From: Rhizaria sp. SCN 62-66
Taxonomy: Eukaryota > Rhizaria, unplaced
Assembly: GCA_001724265.1 (NCBI GenBank)
Contig: MEDY01000392.1
Span: forward strand, 1-28,051
Length of the DNA stretch: 28,051 nucleotides
Direction: 5' to 3'
The notes beneath the pieces were generated by a model. That model searched no databases, was not told the DNA's origin, and was given only the letters and a program-made list of their open reading frames with translations. Made by a program: the position numbers and the translations under genes. How positions within the stretch are numbered: the stretch's first letter is position 1; each line of letters starts with the position of its first letter. Positions 19,327 through 27,935 of this stretch are shown here, one piece after another.

Positions 19327-20433
19327 TCAATCCATATCGCCAAACTCGTCAGAGCGCGGCTTCTTCCCGCCGTTGGCCTTGGCCCTCGCCTCTGCCGCCG
19401 CGGCCGCGACCTCGGCCTTGGTCTTGACGCGGTAGATGTTGCTCCACGACAAGGCTGCCGCGCGGTCCTGCTGCGAGATGGGCATGAAGTCTAACGAGCG
19501 CAGCTTAGTTCCGCGCAGCGCCCAGATGAGCTGCTCGCGGTAGAAGCGTGTGCTCTCGAGTCGCAACGTCTTCTTCTGGATGTGCACCACGGTGCCGTCA
19601 CGCTTGATCACGAAGCTCGCGCCGCCGCCGCTGCCACCGCCGCCGGCCCCACCGACGCCGCCCGCACCGGCCGGGATCGCCGTCGACGATGCAAAGGCCA
19701 GGTGCGGCCCCATCGCGCTGCCCGCGCCGTGAGCGCCCGCGGACGCGCCGGAGGCCCCGTCGGCGGCGTCGCCGTGCGCGTCCGACTGCTGCAGCCAGGA
19801 GTTGTCGTGCATGGTGAGCTTCGAGAGCCCCGTGAGTGCGGCCAGCTTCTTGACCTGTGAGACCTGCGAGATGTGGTTCGAGTGCAAGTACAGCGACGTG
19901 AGCGCAGTGAACTGGAGGATCTCGTCCTCGATGCTCGTGAGCGCGTTGGCCGAGAGGTCGAGCCACGCGAGCGTCGAGAGTACATCGGGGATCTCGGCCG
20001 ACAGCGCGGCGGCCAGGCCGCGGATTGAGGTCAGCGAGTTGTAACATAGCTTGATGCCCATGACGGGCGGTGCGCGGCCGCTCTTGCGCCCCGCTGCAAT
20101 CGCCACAAGCTTGTTGCGGACCGCGTCCTGAACGTCGGGGATGGTCTTGAGCTCCTGGAACGAGAAGTCGAGCGCGACGGCGCCGGACGCGTGGTTGTCA
20201 ACGCGCGCAGCAACAACGGGCGCGGCGGAGGACGAGGAACGGGCGGAGACGCGGCCCGTAGTCGTGGCCGTGGGAATGGAGCCGGTGGAGCCAGCGGCGG
20301 TGTAGCTCGCGTTGTGACTAGCGCTGCTGCCGCTGTGGCCGTGCGCCTGGCGCGAGGGCGAGTGTGAGGACCCGCCGATAACCCCAGAACCCGTGAAAGC
20401 AAGTGGGGATGGACGGCTGCTCATAGCAGACAT
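19327..20433 (-). CDS. LRRC51: LRRC51-like leucine-rich repeat protein
   Basis: This 368-residue protein has the order and signatures of LRRC51. LDFSFQEL (residues 88-95) corresponds to the human LDYSFRSI start. TLAWLDLSANALTSIEDEI (154-172) and LTSLYLHSNHISQVSQVKKL (178-197) are the leucine-rich repeats. LTMHDN and the C-terminal cap FYREQLIWALRGTKLRSLDF followed by DRAAALSW match the family's YRQYVLxxLxxLxxxDFxxVTxxDRxxAxxW. Between LRRs and cap lies an Ala/Gly-rich insertion of about 80 residues (about 215-295), and an 85-residue Ser/Ala-rich N-terminal extension precedes the domain. The human protein is about 190 residues. The family is, as I recall, mostly found in ciliated or flagellated species, which hints at an axonemal or ciliary role (inference). 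The start is the first in-frame ATG; ATG at 20424-20422 (G at -3) is an alternative. It ends in TGA and no intron is needed. Confidence 0.8.
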   Translation of the reverse strand: MSAMSSRPSPLAFTGSGVIGGSSHSPSRQAHGHSGSSASHNASYTAAGSTGSIPTATTTGRVSARSSSSAAPVVAARVDNHASGAVALDFSFQELKTIPDVQDAVRNKLVAIAAGRKSGRAPPVMGIKLCYNSLTSIRGLAAALSAEIPDVLSTLAWLDLSANALTSIEDEILQFTALTSLYLHSNHISQVSQVKKLAALTGLSKLTMHDNSWLQQSDAHGDAADGASGASAGAHGAGSAMGPHLAFASSTAIPAGAGGVGGAGGGGSGGGASFVIKRDGTVVHIQKKTLRLESTRFYREQLIWALRGTKLRSLDFMPISQQDRAAALSWSNIYRVKTKAEVAAAAAEARAKANGGKKPRSDEFGDMD

Positions 20434-20897
20434 GTGGCAGGCTGCTGTGCAGTGGCAGGGAGCGAGCGGGAGGAACAACGAAAGGCTGGTGGTGGATTGA
20501 TTGCTTTGTGGGCAGGGACAGAGACTACGGAGGGATAGATGAAGATATGAAAGAAAATTAGAAGAGAAAATTATTATCAATATTGCGTGAAAACCAGAAT
20601 TGTTCAACGTTTCTCCTTTAACGGATGCGCCATAGCATACGAGATGGAAACAATAGCACCTTATCGGTTTCGTTTCGATGCGTTAGAAAACAAAAGCTGC
20701 TTTCGACCACGGTCTCCTCCGACTCGTCTCGAACTCCGCGCACACGTTGGATCGTCTTAAACACTGCATTATAGCCCGTCAATATCTTTAAGACAATGCA
20801 TATACCAGCTAAATATGTGTGATCTGTATTATACTCATTGGTTTCATCTTGAACTCTTTGCTATGTTGTGCATCCTCTCTCTTTGCAGTCCTCGACG
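20434..20897. promoter_or_regulatory. Divergent promoter spacer between LRRC51 and PreP
   Basis: This AT-rich 464-base region contains both 5' ends. A pyrimidine run ending TCTCTCTTTGCAG (acceptor at 20887) lies 10 nt before the PreP ATG. The likely donor is unclear: GTATTA at 20826 would give only 62 nt. No TATA box is convincing. Confidence 0.45.
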
Positions 20898-23800
20898 ATG
20901 AACAGGCCCGTCAGCCTGCTCGCCCACGGGACCGTCCGCGCGGCCGCCACAGCAGTCTCGCGTTCCACCGCCACGCGCGCTGCAGCTCGCTTGCAGCCGC
21001 ATGCGTCGGCGGCTTTCACTGCATCTGCGTCCGTCTCAATGACAACGACATCTGGCGCGTGCACTGCAGCTACGGCTGCAACTTCGGCCTCCGGTGTGCG
21101 CCCCATCGTCATCCGCAGCGAGTTCATGAGCCACCCCGCATCCACCACGCTCAAGCGGGCCGCGTCGTTTTACACCAGCGTGGGCAAGAGCGCGGCCCAG
21201 CAGCAGATCCGCCGCCTGATGTCCTGGTCCTCTCTCTCCAGCACTGCAACCGCGGCCCGCACCCTCGGCGCCGTCCCCGTCACCGCGCCGCTCTCCCTGG
21301 CCGCCGCTGCCGCCTCGCAGCGCGCCCTGAGCACCGCCGCGGCGGCTAGCGCGGCCGAGTCGGCCGCCGAGCAGCTGCCCGTGCGCTCCGAGCCCGCGAT
21401 GGACCTCGCGAAGGAGCTCGTCCCCGGCGCCAAGCTGCATGGCTTCACCGTCCAGTCCGCTGCGCCGTACCCCGTGCTCAACCTCACGGTCTACACACTC
21501 ACGCACGACGCGTCGGGCGCGCAGTACGTGCACATCGCGCGCCCCGACGCCGACAACGCCTTCTGCGTTGCATTCCGCACGCTGCCGACCGACGACACGG
21601 GCGTCGCGCATATCTTAGAGCACACCGTGCTGTGCGGGTCACAGAAGTTCCCCGTGCGCGACCCCTTCTTCCTGCTGCTGAACCGCTCGCTCAACACGTT
21701 CATGAACGCGATGACGCGGCCAGAGGTCACGTTCTACCCCTTTTCGACGCAGAACGAGCAGGACTTCAAGAACCTGCTCTCCGTCTACCTCGACTCCGTG
21801 TTTTTCCCCTTTTTGGACGCGTATGACTTCAAGCAAGAGGGCCACCGCGTCGAGTTTGCCGACTCCGTCTCAGCTTCCAATGGTAACGCCAACACCGCAG
21901 CTGCTGCTGCCGAGTCCGAGCCTGTGTCTGCTGCAGAGACGGAGACTGTGCCTGAGTTCAACAGTGCCAGCGCCTGTGCCAGCACCAGCGGTGAGACGAC
22001 TGTGGGTGCCGACAAGGCCACGACCACGGTCGGCGCCGATGGCTCCCGCACCATCTCGATGGGCCGCGGCGGCCTCGCCTCTGCCTACACCGGCACCAAC
22101 AACAACAACGGCGCCGAGAGCGAAAAGATTGCTGGCAGCAAGTCAACTGCGACTGCGGGCGGCGCCAACGAGCCCAGCGAGGACGACATCGCCGTGGTGC
22201 TCGACTCGATGAAGGTGGACCCTGCGTCGCTGTCCCCGGCCGAGTGGGCCGCCGTGCGCGCGCGCGCCTCGGCGCTGGCGCGGGACGGCGGCGAGATCTA
22301 CAGCGAGAACGAGTCCGACACGGACGGCGAGATCGACCCGACGCTCGCTGCTGAGGACCAGAAGGTCTTCACGGGCGGGCTTTCCGACGCCGCCAGCCGG
22401 GCGGTCGAGGAGGCCGAGGCCGAGGAGGCCGCCATCCTCGCGGCCCGCGCCACCGGCAGCAAGAGCAATATCGATGCGAACACTGGGAGTAAGACGGCTG
22501 GTGCGACGGTGAAGTCTCGCGCTCAATGGGGCGACGAGACCACTTCCGCGAGCACTCTTGCCAACGCTCAGAGCAACGCAAACGCCGCGGACCAAGCCGC
22601 CTCTGCTGCCATCGCGACCAATGCGACTGCTGCTGCTGGTGTTGATCCTGTGACCGGCGCGGCGCTGCCTCTTGTCTTCAAGGGCGTCGTGTTCAACGAG
22701 ATGAAGGGCGCGCTGTCTGACCCGGCCCAGATCTTCGACGCCGAGCTCTCGCGCCACCTCTTCCCCACCTCGCTGTACCGCAACAACAGCGGCGGCGATC
22801 CCGTCGCGATTCCCGACCTCACGCACGCGCAGCTGCTACGTTTCCACCGGACCTTTTACCACCCCGCCAACGCGTGCTTTTACACCTACGGCGACCTCAA
22901 CCCCAAGCTGGCCGAGGTCGACGCAGTCATCACCAAGAAGCTCGCCGACCTCGCCGCCACCGCACCGCAGTCTCAGTCTCAGACCGGCGACTCCACGGCC
23001 GCGACTGCAACGGCGCCTGCGCCTGTACCTGTGCCTGCGCTGCTCGAGGCGGGCCGCCCGCCGTCTGCAGCGGACGCGCGCGCCGCCCTGTCTGAGCCGG
23101 CGCGCTTCACCAAGCCTCGCGCCGTGGTGGCGGTCGGCCCGGACTCTGCGCTCAGCGCGGACCCTGCCCGCCAGAGCAAGTTCATGCTGTCCTGGCTTTG
23201 CCGCCGCAGCGACGCTAGTAGCGGCAGCGGCAGCGGCACTCCTACTGCGCTGATCACGGACATCACGCGGCCGTCGCTGCTGGCCGAGACTGCTGACGTC
23301 AGCAAGATGTTCATCACGCACCCTTTCGTGCCCTCAGCCATCGCCGGCGTCCCAGAGGCCGACACCGCGAACGCTGACGCCGTCTCTGACGACTCAGTGG
23401 TTGTGCCCAATGCGCCCGCCAGTCTGGCCGAGTTCGAGGCACAGGGCGCTGCGCGCGCGGCTGAGCGCATGAAGCTCGCCCCCAGTGCCACTGCCGAGTC
23501 AGCAGCCGTGTCGGCAAACGGTGCGGCCACTGCGACTGACAAGAAGGCTCGCTCCAAGGACTCATCGGTCCCGGTGCCTTTAGTCCCCAGCTTCACCGCG
23601 ACCGCCGCCTCCGCCGCCACCAGCTCCACCGCCGCCGCCTCCGCTGCGGCCGCCTCCGCTGCGGCCGCGCTTGAGGCCCCCGTCCCCGCGCTGGAGGTGT
23701 CCTCGTTCGCGCTGCGGTCTGCGCCGGGCTTCGCCGCCCGCGAGGCCGAAATCGCCAAGCTGTCCCCCGCCGAGCGCGCCGCGCTCAACGAGTCCATGGA

Positions 23801-26570
23801 GACCATCGGTCTCTCACTGCTGTCCTCATTGCTGGTCGACTCCCCCGCCTCGCCACTATACGACGTGCTGACGGACCCGGCCCACGGCGCCGGCCCCGCG
23901 CCGGGCACGGGCATCGAGCTCTCGACCTATGAGCATCCCTTCTCGGTCGGCATCACGGGGTGCGCACCCGAGGCCGTCGACGCCTCGGCCGCGGCCGTCC
24001 TGGCCACGCTGGAGGACATCGCCGAGTCGGGCGCAGGGCTGGAGCGCGAGAACGTGCACGCGCTGCTGCACCTGGTCGAGATGGGCATCAAGGACGCCAG
24101 CAAGAACTACGGCGTGGGCCTCCTGCAGCGTCTGGTGCCCGGCTTCGTTTACGGCGACTCGGTCCACGCCGCGTTCGCCGTGCTCTCTCACCTGGACGCG
24201 ATCCGCCGCTCCGTCGACACACACGGTTCGCTCTACTTCCGCGCGCTGCTGCGGCACCACGTGCTCAGCAACCCGCACCGCCTGCTCATGGTCATGCACG
24301 CGAGCCCCGACTACGCGGCCTCGCTCCGCGCCGCCGAGACTGCCCGCCTCGCCGCCGCGCGCGCCGCGCTGCCCGCTGCGACTGCGGCGCAAGTCGCCGC
24401 CGACGCCGCCGAGCTGCGCACGCGCCAGGAGCGGGCCCCCGACCCCGGCTGCCTGCCCACGCTCACAGTCGATGACGTCGCGCCCGAGGCCGTGTCCTAC
24501 AACACCCCCGCGGCGCCGGCGGGCGGACTCGCGGCGGCCCGCTCGATGGCGCGCCTGGTCCCGCCAGCGCCCAGCCCCGCCGCCGCCGAGGCCGCAGAGG
24601 CCGCGCTCGCGCGCGCGCTGGCCCGCCCCGTGCACACGCAGGTGCAGCCCACCAACGGCGTCGTCTACCTGCGCGCCGTCGTCGACGCGCCGCTGCAGCG
24701 TCTGACCGCGCGCCAGCTGCAGCTGCTGCCGCTGCTGGGCGTGCTGCTGCCCGAGCTCGGCGTCGCCGCGCGCGGACGCCGTGAGCACGCGCAGGCCATG
24801 GAGCGCACGTGCACCGGGGTCCGCCTCAGCTGCGTCGTCGACACTCCCGACGACTCGACCGCGGCTGCGACCGTCCGCGTTGTGGCGTCGACCAAGGCGC
24901 TGGCCGACAACGCGGACAAGGCGGCTTACCTCCTGGTCGAGACTCTGACACGGCCTGACTTCACGGACCACCTGTACAACTCGCTGGTTCAGTACTCGTC
25001 GGTGCTCGCCAGCAACATGCAGGACAACGCGGTGCGCTACGCGCGCGCCGACGCGTCCTCGCGGCTTGAGGGCATGCCCGCCTCGCTCCTAACGCACTAC
25101 CTCACCGGGCTCCCGCATGCGCAAGCCGTGACTGCGCTGGCCACGGCCGTGCTCAACGAGACTAAGCTCATCGACGCCGCCGCCAGCGCCGCCGCGCCAG
25201 ACTCGGCCGCCGCGGCCGCCGTCGCCGCTGTCGCCGCGGGCACGAGCGACGCCGCGGAGCACAAGGATGCGATCGTCGGCGCGGCGGCCGCGATGACCCT
25301 GCCACCAGGGCTCACGGTCGCTCCCTCGCTAGCGCGGCTGGCCAACGAGCTGGCCGCACTCGTTTCGGCCCTCTTCCTCGGGCCGCAGCAGTTCCCCACG
25401 GACCCGCGCACGGGCGCCTTCGCTCCCGCGCCCTCGGCGGCCGCGCTCGAAGCCACCTTCGCGGGCGAGCTCGACTGTGCACCCCAGGTCCGCCCGCCGG
25501 CCACGTCCCCTCGCGGAGGGCTGTCGCGCCTGCTCATCACGGCCGACGCGGCCTCGCTGGCGCTGCCGCAGGTCAAGGCCGCGGCCGAGATCATCGTCGA
25601 CGGCGCCTACTGGACGCAGCCCGTGGCGTACTCCCCCCTGCTGACCGCGGTCGCCGACGCCGCCGTCCCCCACGACGAGTCGAATGACTCTAATGACACT
25701 GGCAAGTTTGTATCTGCGGAGGCGTGGCTCAAGGCTGTGGTCGACGGCAATCTCACAGGCGCCTACGTTCGCAAAGGCAATAGCAACAACAGCAACGACG
25801 CTGACGCGGCGAAGACGGCAACGACTGCAACCGTGACGACCAACGCCAACGGCCTGAAGCGTCGCAACTACGTGGCCGTGCCGGGCGCGGGCCAAGTTTT
25901 CACTGTCGCCATGGCCATCAAGACGGTGCCCTACACCCACCCCGACTCGCCGCTGCTGACGCTGCTGGCCGAGGTCCTCTCGGCGCGGTTTCTCCACCGC
26001 GAGGTCCGCGAGAAAGGCGGCGCGTACGGCGGCTTCGCGTCGCATGACCGCAGCGGCGTCTTCTCCATGGGCTCGTACCGTGACCCGCGGTCCGTGGAGA
26101 CGGTGCGCACCTTTGAGGCCGCCGCCGCCTGGGCCCGCGAGGACAACATCACCGCCGCCGCTACGCAAAGCGCGGGCGAGCCTGGTGTCCAGCCGCCGAG
26201 CGCGGGCCAGAACTACGGCGACCGCGAGGTAGCCGAGGCGAAGCTGAGTCTGTTCTCGGCCATCGACGCCCCCGAGGTCCCCGGCGACGCGGGTGTGTAC
26301 CCGTGGCTGCGTGGGACGCCCCAGGCCGACCGCCAGCGCTACCGTGACGCGCTGCTGGCAGCCACGCGCGACGACCTGCGCCGCGTCGCGGTCAAGTACC
26401 TCAACACGCACGCGGCGCAGATCACCATCGTGGGGCCGCGCGACGCGATCCCGGTCGAGGTCGACGAGTCCGCCATGGCCGACGGCGCCTGGAGCGTCAC
26501 CGTCATCGACGCGGGCGCTGCGGCCGCGGGCGCTGCGGGGCAGCAGGATGGCGGCAGCGAGTCCGAGTAA
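20898..26570 (+). CDS. Mitochondrial presequence protease (M16C, PreP/Cym1/PITRM1 family), expanded
   Basis: PreP is a zinc metallopeptidase of the mitochondrial matrix (and plastid in plants) that degrades cleaved targeting peptides. The inverted zinc motif HILEH is at residues 238-242 (21609-21623), within GVAHILEHTVLCGSQKFPVR, followed by LNRSLNTFMNAMTRPEVTFY. The distal zinc Glu is in VVFNEMKGALSDP (Glu 601, 22698). The C-terminal half has VPYTHPDSPLLTLLAEVL, REKGGAYGGFASHDRSGVFS and SYRDP, typical of PreP. The N-terminus is rich in Arg, Ser and Ala and lacks acidic residues for about 50 positions, as a mitochondrial presequence should. At 1890 residues it is far longer than the usual 1000-1040. 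The main insertion (about 262 residues beyond the usual distance) lies between HxxEH and the distal Glu, with others near 23340-23690 and 25680-25860. The start is the ATG just after a likely acceptor, with A at -3. It ends in TAA. Confidence 0.93.
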   Translation: MNRPVSLLAHGTVRAAATAVSRSTATRAAARLQPHASAAFTASASVSMTTTSGACTAATAATSASGVRPIVIRSEFMSHPASTTLKRAASFYTSVGKSAAQQQIRRLMSWSSLSSTATAARTLGAVPVTAPLSLAAAAASQRALSTAAAASAAESAAEQLPVRSEPAMDLAKELVPGAKLHGFTVQSAAPYPVLNLTVYTLTHDASGAQYVHIARPDADNAFCVAFRTLPTDDTGVAHILEHTVLCGSQKFPVRDPFFLLLNRSLNTFMNAMTRPEVTFYPFSTQNEQDFKNLLSVYLDSVFFPFLDAYDFKQEGHRVEFADSVSASNGNANTAAAAAESEPVSAAETETVPEFNSASACASTSGETTVGADKATTTVGADGSRTISMGRGGLASAYTGTNNNNGAESEKIAGSKSTATAGGANEPSEDDIAVVLDSMKVDPASLSPAEWAAVRARASALARDGGEIYSENESDTDGEIDPTLAAEDQKVFTGGLSDAASRAVEEAEAEEAAILAARATGSKSNIDANTGSKTAGATVKSRAQWGDETTSASTLANAQSNANAADQAASAAIATNATAAAGVDPVTGAALPLVFKGVVFNEMKGALSDPAQIFDAELSRHLFPTSLYRNNSGGDPVAIPDLTHAQLLRFHRTFYHPANACFYTYGDLNPKLAEVDAVITKKLADLAATAPQSQSQTGDSTAATATAPAPVPVPALLEAGRPPSAADARAALSEPARFTKPRAVVAVGPDSALSADPARQSKFMLSWLCRRSDASSGSGSGTPTALITDITRPSLLAETADVSKMFITHPFVPSAIAGVPEADTANADAVSDDSVVVPNAPASLAEFEAQGAARAAERMKLAPSATAESAAVSANGAATATDKKARSKDSSVPVPLVPSFTATAASAATSSTAAASAAAASAAAALEAPVPALEVSSFALRSAPGFAAREAEIAKLSPAERAALNESMETIGLSLLSSLLVDSPASPLYDVLTDPAHGAGPAPGTGIELSTYEHPFSVGITGCAPEAVDASAAAVLATLEDIAESGAGLERENVHALLHLVEMGIKDASKNYGVGLLQRLVPGFVYGDSVHAAFAVLSHLDAIRRSVDTHGSLYFRALLRHHVLSNPHRLLMVMHASPDYAASLRAAETARLAAARAALPAATAAQVAADAAELRTRQERAPDPGCLPTLTVDDVAPEAVSYNTPAAPAGGLAAARSMARLVPPAPSPAAAEAAEAALARALARPVHTQVQPTNGVVYLRAVVDAPLQRLTARQLQLLPLLGVLLPELGVAARGRREHAQAMERTCTGVRLSCVVDTPDDSTAAATVRVVASTKALADNADKAAYLLVETLTRPDFTDHLYNSLVQYSSVLASNMQDNAVRYARADASSRLEGMPASLLTHYLTGLPHAQAVTALATAVLNETKLIDAAASAAAPDSAAAAAVAAVAAGTSDAAEHKDAIVGAAAAMTLPPGLTVAPSLARLANELAALVSALFLGPQQFPTDPRTGAFAPAPSAAALEATFAGELDCAPQVRPPATSPRGGLSRLLITADAASLALPQVKAAAEIIVDGAYWTQPVAYSPLLTAVADAAVPHDESNDSNDTGKFVSAEAWLKAVVDGNLTGAYVRKGNSNNSNDADAAKTATTATVTTNANGLKRRNYVAVPGAGQVFTVAMAIKTVPYTHPDSPLLTLLAEVLSARFLHREVREKGGAYGGFASHDRSGVFSMGSYRDPRSVETVRTFEAAAAWAREDNITAAATQSAGEPGVQPPSAGQNYGDREVAEAKLSLFSAIDAPEVPGDAGVYPWLRGTPQADRQRYRDALLAATRDDLRRVAVKYLNTHAAQITIVGPRDAIPVEVDESAMADGAWSVTVIDAGAAAAGAAGQQDGGSESE

Positions 26571-26808
26571 GAAACTCAACAGCATCAAACAGTAACAGAA
26601 TCGCGGTGGTTTTTTTTTTGCCGGTATAAGGGCTGTTGTTTTGTTTAAATGGGATTATTTATGTGTTGGTATGGTGCCATATGTGATCTTAATTTTTTTG
26701 AAAACTATTTAAATACAGATATGTGATATCTCACTCTGGTTCTAGTTGTTTTGTACTAATTGCTCTCAGCCGGTCCCTTATTACACAAATGACGCAAACC
26801 AAGTAAAC
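26571..26808 (+). promoter_or_regulatory. PreP 3' end and RPS29 promoter/5' UTR
   Basis: This short AT-rich spacer holds a T9 run (26610-26618) and ends in the pyrimidine-containing CTCTCAGCCGGTCCCTTATT before the RPS29 start, reminiscent of a pyrimidine-rich ribosomal-protein leader (inference). Confidence 0.4.
26789..26806 (+). promoter_or_regulatory. Five-codon upstream ORF in the RPS29 leader
   Basis: ATGACGCAAACCAAGTAA (MTQTK, stop) ends two bases before the RPS29 ATG at 26809. Whether it is in the transcript depends on the transcription start, which I cannot see. If it is transcribed, it could limit translation of the main frame. Confidence 0.45.
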
Positions 26809-27596
26809 ATGGTACGTTGACATTTCTCTCATATCATATAACTTTCACTGCGATTTTCTATCTATTATCTTCATTCACACTTTCTTTGACGGTCAGTGGT
26901 GGGTACCCTATCGCCTCAAAGTGGTGCGCATTGATTGAAGCACAGAAGCTCCACTGAATCATATCTGCTGCCTTCCCATGCTCACCCTTGGCTTTGTTGT
27001 TTTCGTTAACCAATGTCAATAGGTCGAGCACATCTGGCAAAAGCCCGCTAAGACGGGCAAGGTCTTTGGCAAGGGTAACCGCACCTGGTACGTCTCTCTC
27101 TGTCTCTTTGTGCTCTCAGTGAGGACTGTTTTGTTCAGTCATAGAATATTGTTCCAGCTATTTCATGCACACACGTGACTTCTTTCATTGTGCCTTTATT
27201 TGCTGGTACCCGCGATATTTGTTCTAATCATTGGCATCCAGCTCATTCATAAACTCTGCTGTCTTATTGGTTGCCTGATCTCTATAGCCGCATCACTAAC
27301 AACCACCGTGGTCTGATCCGCAAATACAGCATCTACGTCTCCCGTCGTTGCTTCCGTGAGATCTCGGCTTCAAGAAGGTACGCTTGTCATCGTTTTCCCT
27401 TGTTGTCTCGTTCACGCGTGTTGCTTCACCAGGATATGCTTTGCGACTGCGTTCATGCGTGTCCATCGCTAAGCAACAATTGTGCATCCTTGCTTATCTC
27501 GCATTAAGCCCACTTAACTCAACAACATTCACACATTTACTCACTCCTTTGATACTCACTTTCTGCAACCCCTACTTTCACACACAGCTGAACTAA
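26809..27596 (+). CDS. RPS29: 40S ribosomal protein S29 (uS14), four exons, with zinc-site loss and C-terminal frame slip
   Basis: uS14 sits in the head of the 40S subunit. Exons: 26809-26811 (the ATG alone), 27023-27087, 27288-27377 and 27588-27596. The joined reading starts VEHIWQKPAKTGKVFGKG and continues NRTCRITNNHRGLIRKYS, matching the family core GKGSRxCRVCxNxHGLIRKYG. Donors are GTACGT, GTACGT and GTACGC; acceptors are AATAG, TATAG and CACAG; introns are 211, 200 and 210 nt. The family's four zinc cysteines (C-x2-C-x14-C-x2-C) appear as C, T, S, C. After CFREI the expected ending GFKKLN-stop is present (GGCTTCAAGAAG at 27366-27377 joined to CTGAACTAA) but two bases out of frame. The literal frame ends REISASRS at a TGA (27589-27591), giving 53 residues against the usual 56. 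It could be a functional divergent copy, a young pseudogene, or a gene with a sequencing error. Confidence 0.85.
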
Positions 27597-27772
27597 TGTT
27601 TCTGACCGATGACAGCGTGAACAGGGCAACTCCAGCATAATTGTTGCGGCTGTCGACTGGCATTGCTACGTAGTGGCGTGATGTTACCGCCGACATGCAT
27701 AATATATTAATACCAAGTCTCACAGGCTCACACTGGGGCAAACAACACCACCCACGGTCGTTTCAGGGCGGG

Positions 27773-27780
27773 TATATAAA
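27773..27780 (+). promoter_or_regulatory. TATA box (TATATAAA)
   Basis: TATATAAAGG preceded by GC-rich GGGCGGG is the best TATA box in the window. Transcription starting 25-30 bases downstream would begin inside the left arm of the inverted repeat at 27784-27935. Confidence 0.5.
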
Positions 27781-27783
27781 GGT

Positions 27784-27935
27784 GGCGTTTTCCTGTGAAC
27801 ACAGACTTCTCTTTTCTGTGAAAACAACAATAACAATTCATATTAATATCATAGACACAGTATATAATTCGAATTATATACTTGGTTCTTATTGTTTTCA
27901 TAGAACAAGAGAGTCTGCGTTCACAAGAAAACGCC
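27784..27935. repeat. 152-bp imperfect inverted repeat (arms of about 50 bp)
   Basis: The left arm begins GGCGTTTTCCTGTGAAC and the right arm, read on the other strand, begins GGCGTTTTCTTGTGAAC. The match continues through CAGACT, CTCTT, TTCT and TGAAAACAA with a few substitutions and one-base shifts, about 45 of 50 positions by eye. The arms flank about 50 AT-rich bases. As RNA or single-stranded DNA it would form a long hairpin. It resembles a foldback or MITE-like element, but I see no clear target-site duplication. Confidence 0.85.
27859..27882. repeat. Perfect 24-bp AT-rich palindrome inside the inverted repeat
   Basis: AGTATATAATTC is followed directly by its exact reverse complement, with its centre between 27870 and 27871. 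That centre is 11 bases right of the centre of the larger repeat, so the two symmetries are not concentric. Confidence 0.95.

Noticed and set aside
26858-27040. 60-codon minus-strand frame over RPS29 intron 1 and exon 2
   Set aside because: It overlaps a well-supported exon on the other strand and shows no domain.
27271-27507. 78-codon frame starting in RPS29 intron 2
   Set aside because: Only its RITNNHRGLIRKYS part is real (exon 3). The start and the tail after 27377 are intron sequence.
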